Assembly (NCBI GenBank): GCA_017305935.1
Contig: JAFKJU010000032.1
Coordinates: 1 to 64,000, forward strand
Origin: Hyphomicrobiales bacterium
GTDB taxonomy: Bacteria > Pseudomonadota > Alphaproteobacteria > Rhizobiales > Rhizobiaceae
Reading direction: 5' to 3'
Length of the DNA stretch: 64,000 bases
Positions 48,516 through 58,600 of this stretch are shown piece after piece. How positions within the stretch are numbered: the stretch's first letter is position 1; every line of letters starts with the position of its first letter. The notes under the pieces are model-generated. The model was not told the origin of the DNA and did no database searches. It saw only the letters and a list, made by a program, of their open reading frames with translations. The translations under genes were made by a program, and so were the position numbers.

Positions 48516-49799
48516 ATGGACATGACACGCAATATTCTTCCCGTTCTGGCGCTTCTGGTCGGCACGCTGTTCCTCTTTCTGGGAAACGGCCTGCAAGGTC
48601 TGCTCCTGCCCATGCGCGGCACCAACGAGGGCTATACGACCACCGTTCTCGGTCTGCTCGGCACCTCCTGGGCGGCGGGCTTCGTGCTCGGCTGCCTGCT
48701 GGCGCCGCAGGTGGTGCGTCGCGTCGGCCATGTGCGCGCCTTCAGCGGCTTCATTTCGGTCCTGGCGATCAACGCGCTGGTGACGGGCATTCTCGTGGAC
48801 GATATCTGGTGGGTCGCCTTGCGCGCCATCACCGGTTTCGCCACCGCCGGCACCTCGATGATCATCGAAAGCTGGCTGAACGAGCGCGCCACCAACAAGT
48901 CGCGCGGCATGATCTTCTCGCTTTATATCGGCATCACCCTGATCGGTTCGGTGGGCGGCCAGCTCGTCGTGCCCTTCGCCGATGTCATGACGCCGATCCT
49001 GTTCATGGTCTGCGGCATCTTCTATTGCGTTGCCATGCTGCCGACGACGCTCTCGACCGCCGCCTCGCCGCAGCCGCTCAACACGGTCAAGCTCGACCTG
49101 CCGGCGCTGTTTCGCAATTCGCCCGTTTCCTTCCTGGGCATTCTGCTGGTCGGCATCGCCAACGGCGCCTTCGGCACGCTCGGCCCCGTCTTCGGCGCCG
49201 CAGCCGGTTTCGAGCAGGGCACTATCGCCGTCATGATGAGCGTCGCCATCATGTCCGGGGCGCTGATGCAGCTTCCGGCGGGGCGGATGTCCGACCGAAT
49301 GGACCGGCGCTACGTGCTGGCCGGCCTCTCCGGCGTCGCAGCCCTTTCAGGGCTGCTGTTCTTCGTGCTGACGCCCTTCGATGTCGTGTGGCTGCTGGTG
49401 CTGGTCGGCATCTACGGCGCAGCCGCCAATGCGCTGTATCCGATCGCCGTCGCCCATGCCAACGATTTCGCCTCGCCGGAGGATTTCGTCAAGGTTTCCG
49501 GCGGTCTGCTGTTGCTCTACGGCGTCGGCACCATCATCGGCCCGACGCTGGGCGGCCCGATCATGTCGGCCTTCGGTCCCTATGCCCTGTTCGGGGTAAC
49601 GGCCATGGCCCATATCCTGATCACCGCCTATGCCATCATCCGCAGCCGACTGCGCGCCCCCGTGCCCGCCAGCGACCGCGACGCCTTCACCACGACAGGC
49701 CCGATGGCGACGCCTGAAAGCCTGTCGCTCAGTCCGCGCGCAGCGCCGCTGCCCGAAGGTGATTCCTCCGAAGAACAATATCCGAGGGCTGCGATATGA
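48516..49799 (+). CDS. Major facilitator superfamily transporter
   Basis: 427 residues from ATG 48516 (MDMTRNILPVLALLVG); the frame is open to 48444. Twelve predicted transmembrane helices in two halves, with YcaD-like sequence features (ITGFATAGTSMIIESWLNERATNKSRGMIFSLY in helices 4-5; LPAGRMSDRMDRRYVL in the inter-half loop). Substrate unknown. The cytoplasmic tail overlaps the next small gene by four bases (ATGA). Confidence 0.9.
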   Translation: MDMTRNILPVLALLVGTLFLFLGNGLQGLLLPMRGTNEGYTTTVLGLLGTSWAAGFVLGCLLAPQVVRRVGHVRAFSGFISVLAINALVTGILVDDIWWVALRAITGFATAGTSMIIESWLNERATNKSRGMIFSLYIGITLIGSVGGQLVVPFADVMTPILFMVCGIFYCVAMLPTTLSTAASPQPLNTVKLDLPALFRNSPVSFLGILLVGIANGAFGTLGPVFGAAAGFEQGTIAVMMSVAIMSGALMQLPAGRMSDRMDRRYVLAGLSGVAALSGLLFFVLTPFDVVWLLVLVGIYGAAANALYPIAVAHANDFASPEDFVKVSGGLLLLYGVGTIIGPTLGGPIMSAFGPYALFGVTAMAHILITAYAIIRSRLRAPVPASDRDAFTTTGPMATPESLSLSPRAAPLPEGDSSEEQYPRAAI

Positions 49800-49987
49800 A
49801 CGGAATCGACGACGATAACCCGAAAAAGCGGACGAGCCACGAAATCGGCTGCGACATTTCGCTGCTGGCGGCTGACGAACTGACGGCGCGAATCGCCCTG
49901 TTGGAGGCGGAAATCGAGCGCCTGAAGGCCGAACGCGCCGCAAAGGCCGCCGGTCGCCTCGCCGCGGAGAGCCTGTTCAAAAAATGA
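49796..49987 (+). CDS. DUF1192 small coiled-coil protein
   Basis: 63 residues, translated from an ATGA overlap with the MFS gene. The form SHEIGCDISLLAADELTARIALLEAEIERLKAE is the DUF1192 family: a short N-terminal acidic part followed by a coiled coil. Conserved in rhizobia, often before rcdA; function unknown. Confidence 0.85.
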   Translation: MNGIDDDNPKKRTSHEIGCDISLLAADELTARIALLEAEIERLKAERAAKAAGRLAAESLFKK

Positions 49988-50057
49988 TTGGCGAAAAGAT
50001 TTCGAAAAACTTAATAAACAAAGAATAACTGCCATTTGTACTATTCGGCGACACGCG

Positions 50058-50072
50058 TTAACCGAATATTAA
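50058..50072. promoter_or_regulatory. CtrA-type box before the sRNA candidate
   Basis: Perfect TTAA-N7-TTAA. Placed about 20 bases before the first hairpin of the candidate sRNA, where a -35 region would be expected. Confidence 0.6.
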
Positions 50073-50090
50073 GCGTCTTCATCGTTAAAT

Positions 50091-50196
50091 GAGCCTGCCC
50101 GGCTCGTACGGGCTCAGACAGTTTCACCGCTTGGCGAATTGGTCTGATTTCTCCCTGTTTTACCTTGAGAGCCGCCCCGCGCGGCTCTTTTTTTTC
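50091..50196 (+). ncRNA. Candidate small RNA upstream of rcdA
   Basis: About 105 bases with no ORF. They begin with the hairpin GAGCCtGCCCG...CGGGCTC (50091-50115) and end with a perfect 8-bp intrinsic terminator (50168-50175 with 50181-50188) followed by about eight Ts. A perfect CtrA-type box lies 19 bases upstream of the first hairpin. This layout of promoter-like box, stem and terminator is typical of a free-standing sRNA. It sits in the 378-base spacer 49988-50365 between DUF1192 and rcdA. An alternative is a leader with attenuation for rcdA. Confidence 0.55.
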
Positions 50197-50227
50197 GCTG
50201 TGTGCAACCCTGCCAAAGTTGTGGGTA

Positions 50228-50242
50228 TTAACCTTCCGTTAA
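50228..50242. promoter_or_regulatory. CtrA-type box upstream of rcdA
   Basis: Second perfect TTAA-N7-TTAA in this spacer, 124 bases before the rcdA start. It lies downstream of the sRNA terminator and so may drive rcdA itself. Confidence 0.6.
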
Positions 50243-50365
50243 GAAACAACTTGCGCATTTTCTTTAAAGATACCATTTTAAGAGCAGAAGAGCGCAAGCG
50301 GCGAAACTTAAATGCCGCTTACGGCATTAGTTGACCGACGTGATGCGTTGAACAGGGAACACGAT

Positions 50366-50881
50366 ATGTCAGAGCTTGGATTGAACACGATTAGTTTTGC
50401 TGGCCGTGTTGCATCGTCGGCGCAGTTCAAGGCACTGTATGCCGAGGGCATGGCGCTGGTGGAAGAGACCGCAAGCTATCTCGACGGCCAGGGCCGTGCC
50501 GCCTCCAAGGTGCTGCCGCGCATGGCCTCGGTGCTCTATGCGGCCGAATCCATGCGCCTGACCACCCGCCTGATGCAGATGGCCTCCTGGCTGCTGCTGC
50601 AACGCGCCGTCAACAATGGCGAAATGACCCGCGAGCAGGTTATCTCCGAAAAGAGCAAGGTGCGCCTCGACAGCTTCAACGTCGATCGCAACGCGCCGGG
50701 CTGGAACGACCTGCCGGAATCCTTCCGCGATCTCGTCGAACGCTCGTTGCGGCTGCAGAACCGCGTCGCCCTGCTCGACCGTGAAATCTATCGCCCCTCC
50801 GAGGACAATATCGACCACGACAACCAGAACAGTGTCCAGGCGCAGCTCAACCTGCTGCAGACCGCCTTCGGCAATAACTGA
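50366..50881 (+). CDS. rcdA: RcdA, adaptor for regulated CtrA proteolysis (DUF1465)
   Basis: 171 residues from ATG 50366, with AGGGAA seven bases upstream. Conserved block FKALYAEGMALVEETASYLDGQGRAASKVLPRMASVLYAAESMRLTTRLMQMASWLLLQRAV (about 20-80) is the DUF1465/RcdA helical bundle. In Caulobacter RcdA, with CpdR and PopA, delivers CtrA and other substrates to ClpXP in the G1-S transition. Here the upstream region carries two CtrA-type boxes, so CtrA may promote its own removal. Confidence 0.88.
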   Translation: MSELGLNTISFAGRVASSAQFKALYAEGMALVEETASYLDGQGRAASKVLPRMASVLYAAESMRLTTRLMQMASWLLLQRAVNNGEMTREQVISEKSKVRLDSFNVDRNAPGWNDLPESFRDLVERSLRLQNRVALLDREIYRPSEDNIDHDNQNSVQAQLNLLQTAFGNN

Positions 50882-50908
50882 CGCTCTTCTGTTCGCATCA
50901 CGTTCTTT

Positions 50909-50939
50909 ACGCCTCGGTCTTGCCGGGGCGTTTTCTTTT
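50909..50939 (+). terminator. Terminator after rcdA
   Basis: Hairpin of the form CGCCtCGG-loop-CCGgGGCG followed by TTTTCTTTT, immediately downstream of rcdA. Confidence 0.75.
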
Positions 50940-50970
50940 GCGGCTCTTGTTATTGCCTTGTCGCCAGACG

Positions 50971-50996
50971 CAAAAAAGCCCGGACGAGCCGGGCTT
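50971..50996 (-). terminator. Terminator after rpmE
   Basis: Perfect hairpin AAGCCCGG-ACGAG-CCGGGCTT with a six-base A run on its left, which is a T run for the minus strand. It lies about 53 bases after the rpmE stop and is convergent with the rcdA terminator. Confidence 0.85.
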
Positions 50997-51048
50997 CCCT
51001 GAATATCGATCGGCATCCGCGCAAAAAAGAGGCGCGGGCCAAGCGGAA

Positions 51049-51270
51049 TTAGAGGCCGAGGCCGCCGAAACGCTTGTTGAACTTGGAAACGCGGCCGCCG
51101 CGGTCCATGAGCTGCTGGTTGCCGCCGGTCCAGGCCGGATGCGACTTGGAGTCGATTTCGAGGTTCATGACGGCGCCTTCCGTGCCCCAGGTGGAGCGGG
51201 TTTCATATTCGGTGCCGTCGGTCATGACTACCTTGATCATGTGGTAGTCGGGATGGATATTGGCCTTCAT
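51049..51270 (-). CDS. rpmE: 50S ribosomal protein L31
   Basis: 73 residues ([50 protein letters not shown]). L31 of the cysteine-free (zinc-independent) type usual in alphaproteobacteria. It lies between rcdA and the ABC transporter and has its own terminator. Confidence 0.97.
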   Translation of the reverse strand: MKANIHPDYHMIKVVMTDGTEYETRSTWGTEGAVMNLEIDSKSHPAWTGGNQQLMDRGGRVSKFNKRFGGLGL

Positions 51271-51458
51271 AACAATCTTCCTGAGATGGCAGGGTCCATT
51301 TGTCGCAATCCATTGCGGCAACCGAACCGATTGAATAAACAAAGCCGCAGACAGAAGGGCCACGGCTTCCCAATTCGATGCCGTGCCTATACATGAAGGC
51401 CGCAAGGATAACAAGGGCCCACGGCGCCAAAGCAATGGCGCGCGGGAAGATTGGAGGC

Positions 51459-53243
<1,785 letters not shown>

Positions 53244-53275
53244 GGGAGCCGGAGGCTTTTCGCCTCCCGTCTGCC

Positions 53276-54307
53276 TCACCGCTCCGTCAGCTTCAACTCG
53301 ATCCGTCGATTGGTCGCCCGCGCCTCGGGACTATCCCCTTCGGCGATCGGCTGGAACTCGCCGAAACCGGCGGCGACCAGCCGGTTGGCGGGCACACCCT
53401 TCGAAATCAGGAATTTGACCACCGACGTGGCGCGCGCCGAAGACAGTTCCCAGTTGTCGGCGTAGCGGCCGGAGCCGGAGAGCGGCACGTTGTCTGTATG
53501 GCCGTCGACGCGCAGCACCCAGTTGATTTCCGGCGGAATTTCCTTGGCGAGGTCGAGCAGCGCGCTGGCGAGTTTCGCCATCTCCACTTGCCCCGCCTCG
53601 TTCAGTTCGTTGCCGCCTGAGGGGAACAGCACCTCCGACTGAAAGACGAAGCGGTCGCCGACAATGCGGATGTTTTCGCGATCGGAGAGGATTTCGCGCA
53701 GGCGGCCGAAGAAATCGGAACGATAGCGGTTGAGTTCCTGCACGCGCTGGGCCAGCGCCACGTTGAGGCGGCGGCCGAGATCGGCGATCTTGGCCTGCGA
53801 CGTTTGATCCTTGGCTTCCGAGGCCTGCAGGGCCTGCTCGATGGCGGCGATCTGGCTGCGCAGCGCCGCGATCTGCTGGTTGAGAAGGTCGACCTGGCTC
53901 AATGCCCGGCCGCTGATCTGCTTTTCGGCATCAAGCTGGCCGGTGAGATCGCCGATGCGCTGATTGGCCGCATCGGCATTGCCGGTGCCGGAATCGAGAA
54001 GCTGCTGCAGGCGTGAGCGCTCGCTTTCGGAGGTGGCGAGTGTCGATTGCAGGTTGGCGATCGTGTCTTCCAGATCCTGCTTGCCGCCCTTTTCCAGCGC
54101 CAGCAACTGGGTCAACTCGTTGATCTGGCTGTTGAGACGGTTCAAGACTTCGTCCTTGCCGCTGATCTCGCGGCTGAGGATGAACTGCGCCAGCACGAAG
54201 ACCGTCAGCAGGAACATGATGGCGAGCAGCAGCGTCGACAGCGCATCGACGAAGCCCGGCCAGTAATCGACGCGGCGGTCGCGGCGGCTGTTCTTGGCGA
54301 GCGCCAT
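53276..54307 (-). CDS. MotB/OmpA-like peptidoglycan-binding stator subunit
   Basis: 343 residues. A single N-terminal transmembrane helix (about 20-45) carries the channel segment YWPGFVDALSTLLLAIMFLLTVFVLAQF with Asp at the position of the MotB proton-channel residue. A long coiled coil (about 60-190) follows, then a C-terminal OmpA domain (about 210-343: FLFPSG-like QSEVLFPSGGNELNEAG, WVLRVDGHTDNVPLSGSG, SSARATSVVKFLISKGVP). It lies three bases after its MotA-like partner. No flagellar genes are near, so it is an orphan stator or division-linked pair. Confidence 0.85.
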   Translation of the reverse strand: MALAKNSRRDRRVDYWPGFVDALSTLLLAIMFLLTVFVLAQFILSREISGKDEVLNRLNSQINELTQLLALEKGGKQDLEDTIANLQSTLATSESERSRLQQLLDSGTGNADAANQRIGDLTGQLDAEKQISGRALSQVDLLNQQIAALRSQIAAIEQALQASEAKDQTSQAKIADLGRRLNVALAQRVQELNRYRSDFFGRLREILSDRENIRIVGDRFVFQSEVLFPSGGNELNEAGQVEMAKLASALLDLAKEIPPEINWVLRVDGHTDNVPLSGSGRYADNWELSSARATSVVKFLISKGVPANRLVAAGFGEFQPIAEGDSPEARATNRRIELKLTER

Positions 54308-54310
54308 GGC

Positions 54311-55372
54311 TTATTTGCTCCCCGGTCCGTGCGAACGGTCGGAAAGTCGGTCAGACAGGCGGTCCAGCGTCTTGCGCATCGCTTTCGCCTCCTCCTGCTG
54401 CGCCTCGATCCAGTCGCGCAGCATCTGCTGCTCGTTGCGCATGTTGCGCACCAGCCCCTGAATGCCTTCGGCAAGGCTGGCCATGGCCTGAACGGTGCGC
54501 TGGCCGCCGCTGCCCTCTTCCGCCAGCCGGACGAGCTGCTGCGTCAGCACCCGCAATTCCTCGGAGGAGGCGTTGGACGACAGCGACTCGGTCAGTGGCA
54601 CGATGTCGGAGGTCACGTCGGTGACAGAAGACAGCCAGTTTTCCAGTTCCATGTAGAAGCGGTTCTGGGCGCGGCCGGCCTGCAGGTCGAGGAAGCCGAG
54701 GATCAGCGAGCCGGACAGGCCGAGCAGCGACGACGAAAACGCCGTGCCCATGCCGGCGAGCGGCGCCGACAAACCATCCTTCAGTGTCTGCAGGATATTG
54801 GCCGATCCGCCTGATGTGCCCGGATCGAGCGACTGGATGACGCTGTTGATCGAGCCGATGGTGCCGAGCAGACCCCAGAAGGTGCCAAGCAGGCCGAGAA
54901 AGACCAGAAGGCCGATCAGATAGCGCGACGTATCGCGACTTTCGTCGAGGCGGGTGGCGATGGAATCGAGGATGGAGCGTAGCGCCGTCGCCGACAGCGC
55001 CAGCGATTGGCGGTTGCCGATCAGCGAACGCATCGGCGCCAGCAGCCGCGGATCGCGGCCGACGCGGTTGGCGCTGCCGGCCGCGCGGAAGGAATTGAAC
55101 CAGCGCACTTCCGGCCTGAGCGCCAGCACATGATTGAACACCAGGATGACCCCGACCAGCAGTACGCCGAGGATGAGGCTGTTGAGCCCCGGATTGGTGA
55201 CGAAGGCGGCATGGGCCTGCCGGTAGAGGATCGCCGCGATGAAGCCGACGATGATCAGGAAGATCACCATCGTCCAGAAGAAATGCATCGGGCTCGACAG
55301 CTTGCCGCCATAGGCGTAATCGCGCGTCTCGCCCTCGATCTCTCCCATCTCGCCCAGATTCAATTGTGCCAT
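54311..55372 (-). CDS. MotA/TolQ/ExbB-like proton-channel protein
   Basis: 353 residues from ATG 55372 (MAQLNLGEMGEIEGETRDYAYGGKLSSPM); the frame is open to 55465. Predicted transmembrane helices at about 30-50, 63-83, and the paired channel helices from about 150-175 (LIGLLVFLGLLGTFWGLLGTIGSINSV) and 210-235 (GMGTAFSSSLLGLSGSLILGFLDLQ). The family-defining Gly-rich helices are clear. With the MotB-like gene it probably forms a proton-driven ring. Function unproven; it is distinct from the tolQR pair at 25-26 kb. Confidence 0.85.
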   Translation of the reverse strand: MAQLNLGEMGEIEGETRDYAYGGKLSSPMHFFWTMVIFLIIVGFIAAILYRQAHAAFVTNPGLNSLILGVLLVGVILVFNHVLALRPEVRWFNSFRAAGSANRVGRDPRLLAPMRSLIGNRQSLALSATALRSILDSIATRLDESRDTSRYLIGLLVFLGLLGTFWGLLGTIGSINSVIQSLDPGTSGGSANILQTLKDGLSAPLAGMGTAFSSSLLGLSGSLILGFLDLQAGRAQNRFYMELENWLSSVTDVTSDIVPLTESLSSNASSEELRVLTQQLVRLAEEGSGGQRTVQAMASLAEGIQGLVRNMRNEQQMLRDWIEAQQEEAKAMRKTLDRLSDRLSDRSHGPGSK

Positions 55373-55495
55373 CCCGTTCCACTGCCTCCGGAAACTTTGC
55401 CCGGACAGTAGAGGAGAATTCCAGCAAAATGAAGGGTTAAGCGCCGCAAATCCGCGCACGCGCAAGCGCGCGGAAAAGCCGGGCCAGGCCGCGCC

Positions 55496-56296
55496 TTACT
55501 TTCCGGGCACCGGCCGCTTGACGACGTCCATCAGCGCCTTGTGGATATGTTCGTTGCCGGCGAGGATGGCGCCGGTCTCGAGCGAGGTGTTGCCGCCGTC
55601 GCGGTCGGTGGCGAAGCCGCCAGCCTCACGAATCATCAGCATGCCGGCGGCGATGTCCCAGGCGCTGAGATCGTTTTCCCAGAAACCGTCGAAGCGTCCG
55701 CTGGCGACATAGGCGAGATCGAGCGCGGCGCTGCCGAGGCTGCGCACACCCGCGACTTCGCCCATGACATGGCGCAGCTCGATGAGGAAATTGCCGTGGT
55801 TGCGGCGGCCGAGATGCGGGATGCCGCAGCCGACAACGCAATCCGACAGCGTACGCCGCGAGGCGACACGCAGGCGGCGATCGTTGAGGAAGGCGCCGCC
55901 GCCCTTCTCGGTGGTGTAGAGCTCGTCGATCGCCGGATTGAAGATGACGCCGGCGACGATTTCGCCGTTACGCTCCAGGCCGATGGAAACCGCAAACTGC
56001 GGAATGCCATGCAGGAAATTGGTGGTGCCGTCGAGCGGATCGACAATCCAGCGATGCGACCCGTCGGAGCCCTTGATCTCCTCGCTTTCCTCGCCGAGGA
56101 AACCGTAGGTCGGGCGCGCCTTCATCAGCTCCTCGCGCACGATCTTCTCGGCCTTGCGATCCGCCTGGCTGACGAAATCGGCCGGGCCCTTGACCGAGAC
56201 CTGCAGGTTCTGCACCTCGCCGAAATCGCGTGTCAGCGACTTTCCGGCCTTGAGGGCGGCCTGGACCATGACATTGAGAAGAGCGGAACGTGCCAT
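55496..56296 (-). CDS. suhB: Inositol monophosphatase family protein
   Basis: 266 residues. Metal-dependent phosphatase with the two family motifs: the metal site in WIVDPLDGTTNFLHGIPQFAVS (about 83-104) and the C-terminal WDIAAGMLMIREAGG; also GEESEEIKG. Substrate could be inositol phosphates or, as for SuhB, a moonlighting role in RNA processing. The symbol follows the usual alphaproteobacterial name and is not proved by sequence alone. Confidence 0.88.
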   Translation of the reverse strand: MARSALLNVMVQAALKAGKSLTRDFGEVQNLQVSVKGPADFVSQADRKAEKIVREELMKARPTYGFLGEESEEIKGSDGSHRWIVDPLDGTTNFLHGIPQFAVSIGLERNGEIVAGVIFNPAIDELYTTEKGGGAFLNDRRLRVASRRTLSDCVVGCGIPHLGRRNHGNFLIELRHVMGEVAGVRSLGSAALDLAYVASGRFDGFWENDLSAWDIAAGMLMIREAGGFATDRDGGNTSLETGAILAGNEHIHKALMDVVKRPVPGK

Positions 56297-56423
56297 GCGG
56301 AAACTTCCTTGCGTAATGGGCAGATCGCCGCGGCACCAGCGGCCGGGCGAAGGGATCGATCATCGTTTGACTTGAATGGCGGCCTCAAGACCACAAAATC
56401 CGCCGGAATTCAAGGGCGGAAGC

Positions 56424-56732
56424 TCACATGAGCCCGATACCGTGCTCCTCGCGGGCCATCAGGCATTCGGGATCGCCGGGCATGCAGGCGCGACAGACCT
56501 CCGGGCGGATGTCGTAGATGGTGCAGGCAACATGCTTGCCGATATCGCCCGACAGCGCCATGCAGCGCTGCCCGTCGCAGCGCATGCCGCTGAGATCGGC
56601 CGCCACCAGCGCCTCGGGGATTTTGTCGAGTTGCTCGTCTTCCTCGATCGAAAAACGTGGCCAGTCGGCCGAGTAGGAACAGCAGGCGCCGCAGGACTGG
56701 CAGTCGAAGGCCGCCTCCATGGCAGGTGTCAT
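56424..56732 (-). CDS. YkgJ-family Cys-cluster protein
   Basis: 102 residues. The segment FDCQSCGACCSYSADWPRF and the later CDGQRCMALSGDIGKHVACTIYDIRPEVCRAC give the CxxCxxCC, CxxxxC and CxxC clusters that define the YkgJ/FliB-type zinc- or iron-chelating family. In some proteins the cluster is fused to a methyltransferase; here it stands alone. It is four bases downstream of the Sel1 gene. Confidence 0.85.
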   Translation of the reverse strand: MTPAMEAAFDCQSCGACCSYSADWPRFSIEEDEQLDKIPEALVAADLSGMRCDGQRCMALSGDIGKHVACTIYDIRPEVCRACMPGDPECLMAREEHGIGLM

Positions 56733-56736
56733 CGCC

Positions 56737-57834
56737 TCAACTCCGCCTGAACTTGTTGGCGGCCTCGATCGCCTTCTTCTGCTGCTCCTCGCTCATGCCG
56801 AGATAAAAATCCTCCAGCTTGGGATCGGAAAGCCCGGCGCGGCGCGACAGAACATACCATTTCGCCGCCTCGATCGGATCCGGCTTGGTGCCGATGGCGT
56901 TGATATAGAGATGGGCGAGCTTGTTCTGGGCGACGACATTGCCGCGCTTGGCCGCCACCTGCAGCCAGTTGAAGCCGTCATTGTAGTCGCGGTCGCCGCC
57001 GATGCCGTTGACCAGCCAGATGCCCATGTCGAGCTGGGCGGTGTCGAAACCGGCGCGGGCGGCGCGTATCAACCATTCACGCGCCTGTTTGCGCTTGTCC
57101 TCGCTGACATCGGGTAGCGTCATGTAAAGCTGCGAGACGGCATATTGCGCATCCGCGATCCCCTGCGCAGCCGCCTTCTCATAATAGGGCAGCGCCAGCT
57201 TCAAACCCTTCTCGCCGGGATTGTCGGCGACCAGCACCTGGGCATGGTTGAACTGGGCGGACGGATTGCCGGCATCCGCCGCCTTCTTCATCAGCTCGTC
57301 CGCTTTCTTGCGGTCGCGCGGCGCGTCGCGACCCTCCATCAGGATCAGCGCGTAGCGGAACATGGCGGCGGCATCGCCATTCTGCGCCGCCTGGCCATAC
57401 CAGAACGCCGCCGCCTTGGTGTCCTTCTTGACGCCGAGGCCCTGCGACAGGATTTCGCCGAGCAGCGTCTGTGCCGCGGGATCGCCGAGTTGGGCGCGCG
57501 GCAACGCCTTGTCCATGGCGGTCATGTAATAGCCGCGCTGGAAGGCGCCATACGCCTCGTCGACCTTGCCCTTGAAATTCTTCTCCTCCGGCAGCGGCGG
57601 CAATTCGGCGCCCATGCGCTCGTAGATCGCCAGCCCGCCGGGATTGCTCTCGTCCTTGCCCGTCTCGCCATTGGCGGGGGGCACGACGCGCCCCTTCTTG
57701 AGGGTCTGCGCCTCCCCCTCGACCGGCCGCGTCACCACGGTCTCGGGCGACTGCGCATAAGCGATAGGCGCGCCGGAAACGACGCAGGCGACGGACAGGA
57801 AAAAGCGGGGCAAACGGTGCATGGAGAGCTTCAA
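56737..57834 (-). CDS. Sel1-repeat secreted protein
   Basis: 365 residues with a signal peptide (MKLSMHRLPRFFLSVACVVSGAPIAYA). The mature part has tandem Sel1-like repeats (AAAFWYGQAAQNGDAAAMFRYALILMEG; ALPYYEKAAAQGIADAQYAVSQLYM; ARAGFDTAQLDMGIWLVNGIGG; AAKRGNVVAQNKLAHLYINAIG). Such proteins act in signalling or exopolysaccharide regulation (ExoR-like) in rhizobia, but this one is not ExoR by its N-terminus. It overlaps the ThiE-like gene by four bases. Confidence 0.88.
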   Translation of the reverse strand: MKLSMHRLPRFFLSVACVVSGAPIAYAQSPETVVTRPVEGEAQTLKKGRVVPPANGETGKDESNPGGLAIYERMGAELPPLPEEKNFKGKVDEAYGAFQRGYYMTAMDKALPRAQLGDPAAQTLLGEILSQGLGVKKDTKAAAFWYGQAAQNGDAAAMFRYALILMEGRDAPRDRKKADELMKKAADAGNPSAQFNHAQVLVADNPGEKGLKLALPYYEKAAAQGIADAQYAVSQLYMTLPDVSEDKRKQAREWLIRAARAGFDTAQLDMGIWLVNGIGGDRDYNDGFNWLQVAAKRGNVVAQNKLAHLYINAIGTKPDPIEAAKWYVLSRRAGLSDPKLEDFYLGMSEEQQKKAIEAANKFRRS

Positions 57835-58484
57835 TCGCCAAACCGTGGCGCTTTTTCGTCAAGCAGCGCATTCACTTCCGCGACGATGCGCGCCGCCGAA
57901 GCCGGCTCGTCGAAGATGGCGGCCCGTAGCGCCACGAATTCCGCGCCGGTCTCGGCCACGGCCAGCGCCGAAGCAGGATCGGTGCCGCCCATGACGATGC
58001 ACGGAATCTCGATCATCGAGGCCCACCATTCGGCGAGGTCGAGATTCTTCGGATGCGCCTCCGGCTTGATGTCGCCGTCGAACTTGCCGAAAAAGATGTA
58101 ATCCGGGCGGACCTCGCCGACTTCGAGCGCATTGTGGCGATCCGCCGCCCTTCCGCCGCCGACGATCAGCTTTGGCGCATGCTTGTCGATGGCCTCGGCC
58201 AGCTCCTCCGGCGTGCCGGTGACATGCAGGCCGTCGGCCTTGGCGCGGCCGGCGACGCGGCTGTCGCCGGCGATCAGGGCTGCGGCACCCGCTTCCTGGA
58301 CGACCGGCACGACCAGCTCGGCGTGCTTCTGGAAGGTGGCGTCGTCGAGCCCGTATTGCGGCACGATGACGGACGCCACGTCGCCGCCGCGCAGGGCATC
58401 CGCAACGACCTGCCGCTTCTCGGCGGGATCGGCGATGTCGGGGACGATCAGAACCAGGCGGCAACGGTCTTCGGGTGCGGTCAT
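57831..58484 (-). CDS. ThiE-like thiamine phosphate synthase family protein, non-canonical
   Basis: 217 residues from ATG 58484. TIM-barrel sequence with recognisable thiamine-monophosphate-synthase blocks (RLVLIVPDI, VSIIVP-like ASVIVPQYGLD, ADGLHVTGTPEELAEAIDKHAPKLIVGGGRAADRHNALEV, PDYIFFGKFDGD, IPCIVMGGTDPASALAVAETGAEFVALRAAIF). However, the catalytic segments differ from ThiE: the usual HLGQED is HVTGTP, and the glycine-rich TTTK loop is replaced. It therefore may not condense the thiazole and pyrimidine moieties. It precedes the Sel1 gene and overlaps it. Confidence 0.7.
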   Translation of the reverse strand: MTAPEDRCRLVLIVPDIADPAEKRQVVADALRGGDVASVIVPQYGLDDATFQKHAELVVPVVQEAGAAALIAGDSRVAGRAKADGLHVTGTPEELAEAIDKHAPKLIVGGGRAADRHNALEVGEVRPDYIFFGKFDGDIKPEAHPKNLDLAEWWASMIEIPCIVMGGTDPASALAVAETGAEFVALRAAIFDEPASAARIVAEVNALLDEKAPRFGD

Positions 58485-58600
58485 TGTCTTAAATCCATGT
58501 TTTGGCGCGCGGCGCGCTCGGAGCGCGCGGGCCGCTTCAGCATCTCGTCTTCTCCGATAGACCGGAGCGGCGACGCAATCAACAGGCAGCAGACGACGCC

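Noticed and set aside
53276-55372. Zorya anti-phage system
   Set aside because: Only ZorA/ZorB-like layout is present; no ZorC, ZorD or ZorE candidates lie nearby, and the pair fits a chromosomal envelope role.
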